Of a DNA stretch of 13,846 nt, positions 6,763-12,935 are shown one piece after another. The notes below the pieces were generated by a model, which saw nothing but the letters and a program-made list of their open reading frames with translations, had not been told where the DNA came from and did no database searches. Location: positions 1-13,846 of the forward strand of contig SLMC01000150.1 of the NCBI GenBank assembly GCA_007133745.1, written 5' to 3'. Position 1 is the stretch's first letter, and the number at the start of each line of letters is the position of its first letter. The stretch comes from Kiritimatiellia bacterium. Its GTDB lineage: Bacteria > Verrucomicrobiota > Kiritimatiellia > UBA8416 > SLMC01. The position numbers and the translations under genes were made by a program.

Positions 6763-7214
6763 TAGCTCTCTGTCGTTTCGCACACGCCGCCGGCCGCCTC
6801 GATTTTAGTGCGGGCGCAAGCGCTGAACGCCTGGACTCTTACCGTAAGCTTTTTTTCCATCTCGCCAAATCCGAGCACCTTGATCCCTCCGGCGCTTTTC
6901 CCGCCCTTGATCAGACCCATCGCCGCCAAGGCCTCGAGGTCCACGAGCGCGCCGTCGGCAAAGGCGGACAGCGCCCCGACATTGACCGGCTGGTACACGC
7001 GCTTAAAAGCCCGGTTGAAACCGCGCTTGGGAATGCGGCGCACCAGACGCATCTGACCGCCTTCAAAGCCGGCCTTGTGCTTGTGTCCTTTTCGCGCCAT
7101 CTGTCCTTTGTGGCCTTTGCCGGACGTTTTCCCCGTTCCGGAACTCATGCCCCGCCCGACAATGCGTCGGCGATGCCGCGCGGCTTTATTCTTTTCAAGC
7201 GAATGAAGATTCAT
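6762..7214 (-). CDS. rplO: Ribosomal protein L15 (uL15)
   Basis: A 150-residue late-assembly protein of the 50S subunit. It begins MNLHSLEKNKAARHRRRIVGRG and continues with the glycine and lysine-rich SGTGKTSGKGHKGQMARKG, then FEGGQMRLVRRIPKRGF at about 50-66, all typical of L15. The C-terminal globular part has IKVLGFGEMEKKLTVRVQAFSACARTKIEAAGG. The Shine-Dalgarno match is modest, a run of GAGAG about 10 bases upstream of the ATG. Its TAA stop shares one base with the secY ATG (TAATG). Confidence 0.96.
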   Translation of the reverse strand: MNLHSLEKNKAARHRRRIVGRGMSSGTGKTSGKGHKGQMARKGHKHKAGFEGGQMRLVRRIPKRGFNRAFKRVYQPVNVGALSAFADGALVDLEALAAMGLIKGGKSAGGIKVLGFGEMEKKLTVRVQAFSACARTKIEAAGGVCETTES

Positions 7215-7243
7215 GTATTGCGCTCTCTCTCCCGCATGCGCGT

Positions 7244-7729
7244 TTACGCGCTTTTCCGCATTGACTCGACCTCGCTTCTGGAACGCAGCGTTTCCAGCGC
7301 CTTGATCGTGGCCTTGACGACATTCAGTTTGTTGGCGCTGCCCAGAGATTTGCCCAGCACATCGCGGTAGCCGGCGGCTTCGAGCACGGCACGCATGCCT
7401 CCGCCCGCGATGACGCCCGTCCCCGGCACCGCCGGCTTGAGCAGCACCTTGGCGCCGGAAAACGCCGCCAAAACTTCGTGCGGCACGGTGCGATCCTTCA
7501 TCGTAACCTTGAAGAGACTCTTGCGCGCCGTGCTGCCTCCCTTGCGAATGGCGTCCGCAACTTCATTGGCCTTGCCGAAACCGAAACCGACCCGCCCGGC
7601 CTTGTCGCCGACCACAACCACGGCGCTGAAGCTGAAACGGCGACCGCCCTTGACCACCTTGGAGCAACGGTTCACAAACACAACTCGCTCCTCCATCTCG
7701 GCGCTCATCAAAGACTTTTCCGAACTCAC
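7244..7729 (-). CDS. rpsE: Ribosomal protein S5 (uS5)
   Basis: A 161-residue protein at the mRNA entry site and decoding centre; S5 mutations affect fidelity and spectinomycin response. The N-terminal double-stranded-RNA-binding-like domain has VVKGGRRFSFSAVVVVGD at about 25-42 and GFGFGKANEVADAIRKG. The C-terminal domain has AVPGTGVIAGGGMRAVLEAAGYRDVLGKSLGS. The start is GTG, overlapping the rplR TGA stop as GTGA, with AAGGAGG 4 bases upstream. Only 29 bases separate its stop from rplO, so no rpmD gene fits between them. Confidence 0.97.
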   Translation of the reverse strand: MSSEKSLMSAEMEERVVFVNRCSKVVKGGRRFSFSAVVVVGDKAGRVGFGFGKANEVADAIRKGGSTARKSLFKVTMKDRTVPHEVLAAFSGAKVLLKPAVPGTGVIAGGGMRAVLEAAGYRDVLGKSLGSANKLNVVKATIKALETLRSRSEVESMRKSA

Positions 7730-8187
7730 GTTGCCTCCTTCTGCTCTTTTTCAGGCTTCGAAACCGTCTTGGCCTTCTTTTTCGATTCAGCGGCGGCGTT
7801 CTCTGCCTTGTCCGCAATTTGCTCAGGCAACGTTGCCGATCCAACGCCCAGCCCGGCAGCCATAGCGCCTTCCACAATCGCCCGAACGCGGCCATGATAC
7901 TTGAATCCGCCGCGATCGACCACGACACCGCTAATGCCCTTGTCCAGAACCGCCCGGCCGGCGCGTTCGCCCAGCGTCCGCGCTCCCGCGACGTTTTTGG
8001 GCTCGCCGCCGGAAACGCTGTATGCCGCCGCGATCGTCTCGCCGCGATCATCGTCGATAAACTGCACGGACATGCGCCTGAGCGACACCGCCAAGGCCAT
8101 TCGGGGACGACTCGCCGTTCCCGAAATCTTTTTTCTTATGCGCCGATGCCTTAGTTTCCGGGCCTCGACTCTCGACAAAACGCTCAT
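7726..8187 (-). CDS. rplR: Ribosomal protein L18 (uL18) with a charged C-terminal extension
   Basis: A 153-residue protein against the usual 115-122. L18 binds 5S rRNA with L5 in the central protuberance. The normal protein is recognised in residues 1 to about 113: a basic N-terminus, RPRMALAVSLRRMSVQFIDDD, and the 5S-binding signature DRGGFKYHGRV at about 91-101. L18 normally ends within a few residues of the following GAMAAGL. Here about 40 more residues follow, rich in Ala, Lys and Glu (for example AAAESKKKAK) and probably disordered. The frame stays open and ends at a TGA overlapping the rpsE GTG, so this is not an obvious frameshift. GGAGG stands 6 bases before the ATG. Confidence 0.96.
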   Translation of the reverse strand: MSVLSRVEARKLRHRRIRKKISGTASRPRMALAVSLRRMSVQFIDDDRGETIAAAYSVSGGEPKNVAGARTLGERAGRAVLDKGISGVVVDRGGFKYHGRVRAIVEGAMAAGLGVGSATLPEQIADKAENAAAESKKKAKTVSKPEKEQKEAT

Positions 8188-8208
8188 GGCGTTCCTCCCG
8201 CCCCTGAT

Positions 8209-8745
8209 TTACGCAACCTTTTTACCGACTTTACGGCGAACATTCTCGCCACGATACCGAATGCCTTTGCCCTTGTACGGTTCGACAGGGAAAAAGGAGC
8301 GTATCTTCGCCGCCACGTCGCCCACTTTCTGATTGTCCATTCCGGACACGGTCACTACCGTGCCTCCATCGACCGTCACCGTCACCCCTTCGGGAACGGA
8401 AAATTCGACAGGGCTGGCAAAGGCCAGATTCATCGACAGCAGATCCCCCCGTACTTCCGCATTGAAGCCGACCCCATGAAGTTCCAGCACCTTGACAAAG
8501 CCTTCGCTAACGCCCAGACACATATTTCGGATCAGAGTCCGTATCAGGCCGTGACAGCTTTTGGCCTCGCGCGACTGATCTTCGCGGGAAACCAGAACGG
8601 CCCCGTTTTCGACCGCCACGCCGATCTTTAACGGCAAATTCAAAGACAGCGTCCCTTTCGGTCCCTTGACCGCAACGCGTCTCGACTCGATCTGCACCTC
8701 GACTCCGCGAGGTATGTCCAACGGTTTTTGTCCTGTTCGCGACAC
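8209..8745 (-). CDS. rplF: Ribosomal protein L6 (uL6)
   Basis: A 178-residue protein of standard length. L6 binds 23S rRNA near the sarcin-ricin loop and the factor-binding site. The start is a GTG giving VSRTGQKPLDIPRGVEV, equivalent to the usual MSRIGKKPI. An ATG 15 codons further upstream (8790) would overlap rpsH and add residues foreign to the family, while AGGAG sits 7 bases before the GTG. The duplicated L6 fold is visible, with the signature VEPYKGKGIRYRGENVRRKVGKK at the C-terminus. The TAA stop is 21 bases before rplR. Confidence 0.97.
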   Translation of the reverse strand: MSRTGQKPLDIPRGVEVQIESRRVAVKGPKGTLSLNLPLKIGVAVENGAVLVSREDQSREAKSCHGLIRTLIRNMCLGVSEGFVKVLELHGVGFNAEVRGDLLSMNLAFASPVEFSVPEGVTVTVDGGTVVTVSGMDNQKVGDVAAKIRSFFPVEPYKGKGIRYRGENVRRKVGKKVA

Positions 8746-8752
8746 CTTCAAG

Positions 8753-8757
8753 CTCCT
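8753..8757 (-). promoter_or_regulatory. Ribosome binding site that fixes the GTG start of rplF
   Basis: On the minus strand AGGAG is followed by CTTGAAG (7 bases) and then GTG TCG CGA ACA, the L6 N-terminus. The longer ATG start at 8790 lies upstream of this site and inside rpsH, so the site decides in favour of GTG. Confidence 0.82.
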
Positions 8758-8774
8758 TGTTGCATACGTACGCT

Positions 8775-9170
8775 CTACCAGACCGTGCAAACCAGTTCGC
8801 CGCCGATCTTTTCCCGGCGGGCGTCCGCATCCGTCATGATCCCCTTCGAGGTGCTCAAAATGGCCACCCCCATCCCCCCGAACACCCGCGGAATGTCATT
8901 CGCGCCCACATACCGCCGCAAACCCGGTCGGCTATGACGTTTCAAACCGCGAATGACCGGCTCGCGCTCGGCGGCATACTTCAGATAGATGCGCAATATC
9001 CTGCCGACCCCGCCCTCGATCCTGTAGTCGACGATATACCCTTCCTTCTTCAGTATCCTGGCCACCTCGCCCTTGAACCGGGAGTGCGGCATGTCCACCG
9101 CCTCGTGCCCCGCCATGTGCGCGTTCCTTATTCTTGTCAGCATGTCCGAAATCGGATCCGAAAAACTCAT
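8775..9170 (-). CDS. rpsH: Ribosomal protein S8 (uS8)
   Basis: A 131-residue protein that binds helix 21 of 16S rRNA and organises the central domain. In E. coli, S8 also represses its own operon by binding mRNA; no matching site was sought here. The N-terminus has DPISDMLTRIRNAHMAG. The C-terminus has the diagnostic STSKGIMTDADARREKIGGELVC, with STSKGIMT at 106-113. The ATG is preceded by AAGGAG at 5 bases. The TAG stop is 29 bases before the GTG start of rplF. Confidence 0.98.
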   Translation of the reverse strand: MSFSDPISDMLTRIRNAHMAGHEAVDMPHSRFKGEVARILKKEGYIVDYRIEGGVGRILRIYLKYAAEREPVIRGLKRHSRPGLRRYVGANDIPRVFGGMGVAILSTSKGIMTDADARREKIGGELVCTVW

Positions 9171-9203
9171 GCGATCTCCTTAATGACCGGAATGTGCAAC
9201 CGT

Positions 9204-9389
9204 CTACCAACTGGCTTTGACAATGCCCGGGATGCGCCCGTCAAGCGCCGCCTCCCTGAAACAAATACGACACAGCATGAACTTGCGCATGAAGGCTCTG
9301 CGCCTACCGCAACGGCTGCAACGATGGTAACCGCGCGCCGAAAATTTCGGCTCGCGCTTCGACTTGACAATCAGGGACTTTTTGGCCAC
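9204..9389 (-). CDS. rpsN: Ribosomal protein S14, zinc-binding short type (uS14, type Z)
   Basis: A 61-residue S14 of the short zinc-containing class, not the roughly 100-residue zinc-free class. It lies in the 30S head near the A-site side. Four cysteines (C24, C27, C40, C43) form a CxxC-x12-CxxC zinc site between basic segments, and the end GRIPGIVKASW is the family signature. The start codon is GTG, read as GTG GCC AAA AAG, with GGAGG about 5 bases upstream. It follows rplE by 12 bases and precedes rpsH by 33, the standard spc order. Some databases call this class rpsZ. Confidence 0.97.
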   Translation of the reverse strand: MAKKSLIVKSKREPKFSARGYHRCSRCGRRRAFMRKFMLCRICFREAALDGRIPGIVKASW

Positions 9390-9401
9390 GGTCTCCTCCG
9401 A

Positions 9402-9944
9402 CTAATTCTTGCTGTACGGCATTCCGAAAAGCTTTAAAAGCGCACGGGCTACATCGTCCGAATCCGTGCTCGTAACAATGACAATATCCATCCCCCCCTG
9501 GCTTCCGGTAGCGTGATTGGGGTCGATTTCCGGGAAAATGTCGAATTCCCGCAAGCCGATCGAAAAATTGCCGCGCCCGTCGAAACTGCGAGGCGACAAT
9601 CCCCGGAAGTCGCGAATTCTGGGCAGAGCGGCATTGATCAGGCGGTCCAGAAACTCGTACATCCGAGTGCCGCGCAACGTCACCTTCGCCCCCAGATTCA
9701 TGCCTTCCCGAACCTTGAAGTTGGATATGCTCTTCCGCGCCTTCGTCACCACAGGACGCTGCCCCGTAATCAGAGCCATATCCTTCAGTCGCGACTCGAA
9801 GACATTCTTGTCCACGATCCCGATCCCCATGTTGACCACGATCTTGACGATCGCAGGCGCCTGCATCGGATGGGTCATTCCGAACTCTTTCATGAGGCCG
9901 GGAACAACTTCCGTTCTGTATTTTTCCATCAGTTTCGCTGTCAT
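9402..9944 (-). CDS. rplE: Ribosomal protein L5 (uL5)
   Basis: A 180-residue protein, close to the usual 179. L5 binds 5S rRNA, forms the central protuberance with L18, and contacts P-site tRNA. The start MTAKLMEKYRTEVVPGLMKEFG fits the family, whereas the open upstream frame to 10052 lies inside rplX. Conserved parts include VVNMGIG near residue 37, ALITGQRPVVTKARKSI, FKVREG..G.KVTLRG, and the C-terminal GGMDIVIVTSTDSDDVARALLKLFGMP. The Shine-Dalgarno match is weak (GGGT at the rplX stop, 8 bases away), so translation may depend on ribosomes finishing L24. Confidence 0.97.
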   Translation of the reverse strand: MTAKLMEKYRTEVVPGLMKEFGMTHPMQAPAIVKIVVNMGIGIVDKNVFESRLKDMALITGQRPVVTKARKSISNFKVREGMNLGAKVTLRGTRMYEFLDRLINAALPRIRDFRGLSPRSFDGRGNFSIGLREFDIFPEIDPNHATGSQGGMDIVIVTSTDSDDVARALLKLFGMPYSKN

Positions 9945-9952
9945 TGTATCGT

Positions 9953-10273
9953 CTACCCGTCGAATGAATGCCGGCACGCGCGACAGCGGCGAATACGCCT
10001 GTCTCCGTCCTTGTCCCGGCCAATTCTCACACCCTTCTTGCAGGACGGACAAAAGAGCATCAAATTGGATACATCTATCGCCGCGTCCTTTTGCACAATC
10101 CCGCCATGCGGATTGTCCTGGCTTTTGCGCATCGTCTTTTTGACAGGATTCAACCCCTCGACGATCGCCCGCTTCCCCGACTTCACCACTTGCAGCACTT
10201 TGCCGGTTTTACCCTTGCTTGTTCCCGTCACGGCCGCAACTATATCGTTCTTTCTTATTCTCGGCACACTCAT
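9953..10273 (-). CDS. rplX: Ribosomal protein L24 (uL24) with a four-cysteine C-terminal zinc ribbon
   Basis: A 106-residue protein and an assembly initiator of the 50S subunit that binds the 5' end of 23S rRNA. The N-terminal KOW motif is visible (RIRKNDIVAAVTGTSKGKTGKVLQV at about 5-29), followed by VEGLNPVKKTMRKSQDNPHGGIVQKDAAI and the SNLMLFCP segment. The C-terminus holds C75, C78, C97 and C100 in a CxxC-x18-CxxC pattern. This resembles the zinc-ribbon tail of cysteine-bearing L24 proteins; metal binding is inferred. AGGGG lies 9 bases upstream of the ATG and overlaps the rplN stop. Confidence 0.96.
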   Translation of the reverse strand: MSVPRIRKNDIVAAVTGTSKGKTGKVLQVVKSGKRAIVEGLNPVKKTMRKSQDNPHGGIVQKDAAIDVSNLMLFCPSCKKGVRIGRDKDGDRRIRRCRACRHSFDG

Positions 10274-10285
10274 AATGCGAATCCC

Positions 10286-10651
10286 CTACAGCGCTTCCGG
10301 TGCCAGAGAAATGACCTTGGCGTAGTTCATGTCGCGCAATTCCCTCGCAACGGGCCCCAAAACTCTGGAGCCGATCGGATTGCGACTCTCGTCCACCAGC
10401 ACCACGGCGTTGTTGTCGAACCGCACGCTTGATCCGTCTTTTCGACGGATCGCATGCTTGGTTCGCACAATCAGAGCCGTGCACACCTGGCCCGCCTTCA
10501 CAAGACCGCCCGGCTGGGCCTCCTTGACGGAGACCTTGACCATGTCTCCGATGCGGGCGTATTTCTTGCGTTGCCCCAGCACTCGGAAGCAGCGGACACG
10601 CCTCGCGCCGCTGTTGTCCGCAACGACTAAATCCGTTTGTTCGGCTATCAT
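10286..10651 (-). CDS. rplN: Ribosomal protein L14 (uL14)
   Basis: A 121-residue protein. L14 forms part of an intersubunit bridge and is the docking site for the silencing factor RsfS. The N-terminus MIAEQTDLVVADNSGARRV matches the family start (MIQ..T.L.VADNSGA), so the internal ATG is chosen over an open upstream extension to 10732. GGAG lies 8 bases before it. Further conserved segments are GDMVKVSVKEAQPGG, VRTKHAIRRKDGSSVRFD and the C-terminal RELRDMNYAKVISLAPE. The TAG stop forms part of the ribosome-binding region of rplX. Confidence 0.98.
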   Translation of the reverse strand: MIAEQTDLVVADNSGARRVRCFRVLGQRKKYARIGDMVKVSVKEAQPGGLVKAGQVCTALIVRTKHAIRRKDGSSVRFDNNAVVLVDESRNPIGSRVLGPVARELRDMNYAKVISLAPEAL

Positions 10652-10703
10652 AACGTTGTCTCCGCCTTCTCCGCAAAAACCTGTCCGGGCAAGCCCTTGT
10701 TTT

Positions 10704-10988
10704 CTATGCCTCGCGCGCCGGGTCCTTGACAATTTCCAGCAAGCGCCAGCGTTTCATTTTGCTCAGCGGTCGCGTTTCCACGATCAGCACGCGGTCGCCC
10801 GCCACCGCCTCGTTCCGTTCGTCGTGGACATGCAGCTTCGCGGTATAGCGCACCACCTTGCCGTACAAGGGGTGGCGTTTGCGGCGTTCTACGCTCACCG
10901 TCACGGTTTTATCGCCGCTGCGGCGCAACACCACGCCCTTTCGCCCGCGCCTGCTTCCTCGCTTGCCGACGTCTGTCTGCTCCGTCAT
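10704..10988 (-). CDS. rpsQ: Ribosomal protein S17 (uS17)
   Basis: A 94-residue OB-fold protein that binds the 5' domain of 16S rRNA early in 30S assembly. The conserved core GRKGVVLRRSGDKTVTVSVERRKRHPLYGKVV begins at about residue 15, and the C-terminal half has GDRVLIVETRPLSKMKRW. The frame is open upstream to 11207, but the start is placed at the ATG that overlaps the L29 stop (ATGA). An earlier start would add more than 70 residues with no family support. The N-terminus is some 8 residues longer than many S17 proteins and basic. Confidence 0.97.
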   Translation of the reverse strand: MTEQTDVGKRGSRRGRKGVVLRRSGDKTVTVSVERRKRHPLYGKVVRYTAKLHVHDERNEAVAGDRVLIVETRPLSKMKRWRLLEIVKDPAREA

Positions 10989-11182
10989 CCCGATATCCCC
11001 CGTTGTTTTACGACTGTTTCGACGCGAGCCACGTCCCGTCGGACCATGCGCAGCAGCAACGGCTGCTCCGACGCGTCGCCCATGCCTTTCTTGATCCTGA
11101 GATCGAAAAGCTTTTTGCGAATGTCGTCGCGCGCCTGCAGCAGTTCGTCGTCGCTCAAATCTCTCAAAGCGGTTGCTTTCAT
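10985..11182 (-). CDS. rpmC: Ribosomal protein L29 (uL29)
   Basis: A 65-residue two-helix protein that binds 23S rRNA near the tunnel exit, beside L23. The sequence MKATALRDLSDDELLQ... with KKLFDLRIKKGMG is typical: an L..LS.eEL start followed by the LF.LR motif. GGGGA lies 6 bases upstream of the ATG. The gene follows rplP by 12 bases. Its TGA stop overlaps the rpsQ ATG in an ATGA arrangement, a sign of coupled translation. Confidence 0.96.
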   Translation of the reverse strand: MKATALRDLSDDELLQARDDIRKKLFDLRIKKGMGDASEQPLLLRMVRRDVARVETVVKQRGISG

Positions 11183-11194
11183 GCCAAGTCCCCG

Positions 11195-11605
11195 TTAATC
11201 GCGACAAATCAGCCGGGTCGGTATCCCCAGCTTGGCATCGGCCAAACGCAAGGATTCCCGAGCAATCATATCGGGAACGCCCGCAATCTCGAACAACACC
11301 ATGCCGGGCTTCACCACGGCCACCCAGTGATCCGGCGCGCCCTTGCCTTTACCCATTCTGACTTCAATCGGCTTTTTCGTCACCGGCTTGTCCGGGAAAA
11401 TCCGGATCCAAAGCTTTCCCTTGCGTTTCATGTGACGGTTGATCGCCACGCGACACGCTTCGATCTGCACGCTTTTCACCCAGCCCCGGCCCAACGCCTT
11501 CAACCCGTACTCGCCAAAGCTCAAGCGCGTTCTCGAACGCGCCGTCCCTTTGCGCGTGCCACGCTGCACTTTGCGATGCTTGACCCTTTTAGGCATTAAC
11601 GGCAT
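11195..11605 (-). CDS. rplP: Ribosomal protein L16 (uL16)
   Basis: A 136-residue protein, normal for L16, which sits near the A-site tRNA elbow and helps organise the peptidyl-transferase centre. It begins MPLMPKRVKHRKVQRG, contains SFGEYGLKALGRGWV at about 29-43 and EACRVAINRHMKRKGKLWI at about 49-67, and ends in the usual EIAGVP..A..LRLADAKL region. The upstream ATG (MPLM) is preferred to the ATG three codons later, because AAGGAG lies 8 bases before it and many L16 proteins start MPLMP or MLMP. It overlaps the end of rpsC. Confidence 0.97.
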   Translation of the reverse strand: MPLMPKRVKHRKVQRGTRKGTARSRTRLSFGEYGLKALGRGWVKSVQIEACRVAINRHMKRKGKLWIRIFPDKPVTKKPIEVRMGKGKGAPDHWVAVVKPGMVLFEIAGVPDMIARESLRLADAKLGIPTRLICRD

Positions 11606-12263
11606 CGGATGCTCTCCTTCTCGGCTGCCTCGCCTCTATTTCGTTATCATTTTTGGCGATCCAAACCTTGATCCCGATCCGGCCCGCAGTCGTAGCCGAT
11701 TCGGCGAAGCCGTAATCGATGACCGCCCGAAGCGTATGCAAGGGGATTTTGCCACTCTTATACCATTCCACACGGGCAATTTCCGCACCGCCCAGTCGAC
11801 CGCCCGCGCGAATCTTGATGCCGTCGACCCCCATATCCATGGCCGTCTGCATGGCCCGCTTCAAGGCGCGGCGCAACGACACGCGGCGCGCGACTTGCAG
11901 GGCGATATTCTCGGCCACTAGTTGCGCATTCGTGTCCGGATTGCGAATCTCCTTGATTTCAATGTAGATTTCCTTGCCGGTCGCCTTGACCAGCTCTTCG
12001 CGAATGCGGTCGATTTCCTGACCTTTATGCCCGACAACGAAGCCGGGCCGAGCCGTAAACACGTTCACGCGAACCCGATTGGCATAGCGCTCGATCGTCA
12101 CGCCGGGAACCGCCGCGTTTTCCAGCCGCTTCTTCACAATGCCGCGAATCGTCGTATCCTCGGCGAGCAGACCCCCGAAAGTTCTTTTGTCTGCGTACCA
12201 GCGGGAACGCCAGTTCTTGTCGACTGCCAAGCGCAGCCCTATAGGATTTACTTTCTGGCCCAA
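11589..12263 (-). CDS. rpsC: Ribosomal protein S3 (uS3)
   Basis: A 224-residue small-subunit protein at the mRNA entry channel, where S3 contributes to the helicase activity of the ribosome. It opens with the invariant GQKVNPIGLR. The KH type II domain has its GxxG loop as GHKG at about 78-81, and the C-terminal domain shows the GRLGGAEIAR signature at about 155-164. The start codon is TTG: no ATG is near this position, the family N-terminus begins exactly here, and AAAGGAG stands 7 bases upstream. The 3' end overlaps the start of rplP by 17 bases, so the two are probably translated together. Confidence 0.97.
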   Translation of the reverse strand: MGQKVNPIGLRLAVDKNWRSRWYADKRTFGGLLAEDTTIRGIVKKRLENAAVPGVTIERYANRVRVNVFTARPGFVVGHKGQEIDRIREELVKATGKEIYIEIKEIRNPDTNAQLVAENIALQVARRVSLRRALKRAMQTAMDMGVDGIKIRAGGRLGGAEIARVEWYKSGKIPLHTLRAVIDYGFAESATTAGRIGIKVWIAKNDNEIEARQPRRRASDAVNA

Positions 12264-12270
12264 GACGTTA

Positions 12271-12277
12271 CTCCTTT
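12271..12277 (-). promoter_or_regulatory. Ribosome binding site that fixes the TTG start of rpsC
   Basis: Read on the minus strand, AAAGGAG is followed by a 7-base spacer (TAACGTC) and then TTG GGC CAG AAA, which encodes the invariant S3 N-terminus. The strong Shine-Dalgarno match at ideal spacing supports TTG as a true start codon. Confidence 0.85.
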
Positions 12278-12286
12278 ACTTGCTGT

Positions 12287-12634
12287 CTATTCGACATGAT
12301 TTTCGCCATCGCTCAGCACGACGGTCAGATGGGCCATGCGGCGCCGCACCGGCCGCACCCCGCCACGCGCGCGCGGCCAATGACGCTTGATTTTCGGCCC
12401 CTCGTCCACCACCGCCCTTTTGACTATAAGGTCGTCCACCGAAAGTTTCGCGTTGTTCTCGGCATTGGCAATAGCCGACTTCAGCGTCTTGCCCAGCAGT
12501 CGGCCCGCCTTGCGATCGCTGAAGCCCGTAATGTCCAACGCCTCGGCGACAGGCCGTCCCTGAATGCGCCGAGCCAAATCGCGCGCCTTCAGCGGCGACA
12601 ATCGCACAAATCTTGTTTGAGCTGTCACGTCCAT
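12287..12634 (-). CDS. rplV: Ribosomal protein L22 (uL22)
   Basis: A 115-residue protein. L22 lines the peptide exit tunnel with its beta-hairpin and binds several 23S rRNA domains. The frame is open further upstream (to 12685), but the start chosen is the ATG giving MDVTAQTRFVRLSPLKARDL. It fits the usual L22 N-terminus, avoids overlapping rpsS, and has AAGGCGG 8 bases upstream. The conserved core includes SPLKARDLARRIQGRP near the start, AIANAENN in the middle, and the C-terminal hairpin and RRMAHLTVVLSD ending. The TAG stop is 23 bases before rpsC. Confidence 0.97.
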   Translation of the reverse strand: MDVTAQTRFVRLSPLKARDLARRIQGRPVAEALDITGFSDRKAGRLLGKTLKSAIANAENNAKLSVDDLIVKRAVVDEGPKIKRHWPRARGGVRPVRRRMAHLTVVLSDGENHVE

Positions 12635-12647
12635 GTTAGAAACCGCC

Positions 12648-12932
12648 TTATTTCTGTGAAACCGTCTTGTCCGTATGCGATCCATGCCTGCGGAACACGC
12701 GGGTCGGGGCGAACTCGCCCAGCCGATGCCCGACCATGTTCTCCGTAATAAAAATGGAAAGATGCTGCTTTCCGTTGTGTATGGCGAACGTATGACCTAC
12801 GAAATCCGGTACAATCATGGAACGGCGCGACCAGGTCTTGATGATGCGCTTGTCTCCAAGCCGGTTCATCTGCTCCACCTTCTTCAGGAGCTTCTGCTCC
12901 ACGTAGGGCCCTTTCTTGATTGAACGCGACAT
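12648..12932 (-). CDS. rpsS: Ribosomal protein S19 (uS19)
   Basis: A 94-residue small-subunit head protein that works with S13 at the decoding-site side of the A-site finger contact. It opens MSRSIKKGPYVEQKLLKKV, the typical S19 N-terminus, and has the signature MVGHRLGEFAPTR at about 66-78, followed by RRHGSHTDK. The ATG is preceded by GGAGG 9 bases upstream, and that motif lies inside the last codons of rplB. The TAA stop touches the GGCGG motif that serves rplV, so S19 and L22 translation are probably linked. Confidence 0.98.
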   Translation of the reverse strand: MSRSIKKGPYVEQKLLKKVEQMNRLGDKRIIKTWSRRSMIVPDFVGHTFAIHNGKQHLSIFITENMVGHRLGEFAPTRVFRRHGSHTDKTVSQK

Positions 12933-12935
12933 CGC

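Noticed and set aside
9402..10052. A longer rplE frame starting at 10052
   Set aside because: The first 36 residues are out-of-frame rplX sequence. Standard L5 begins at the ATG at 9944.
10704..11207. A longer rpsQ reading frame starting at 11207
   Set aside because: The additional 73 residues lie inside rpmC in another frame. The ATGA overlap and family length place the start at 10988.
12287..12685. A longer rplV frame starting at 12685
   Set aside because: It would overlap rpsS by 38 bases. The ATG at 12634 has AAGGCGG at 8 bases and gives the usual L22 N-terminus.
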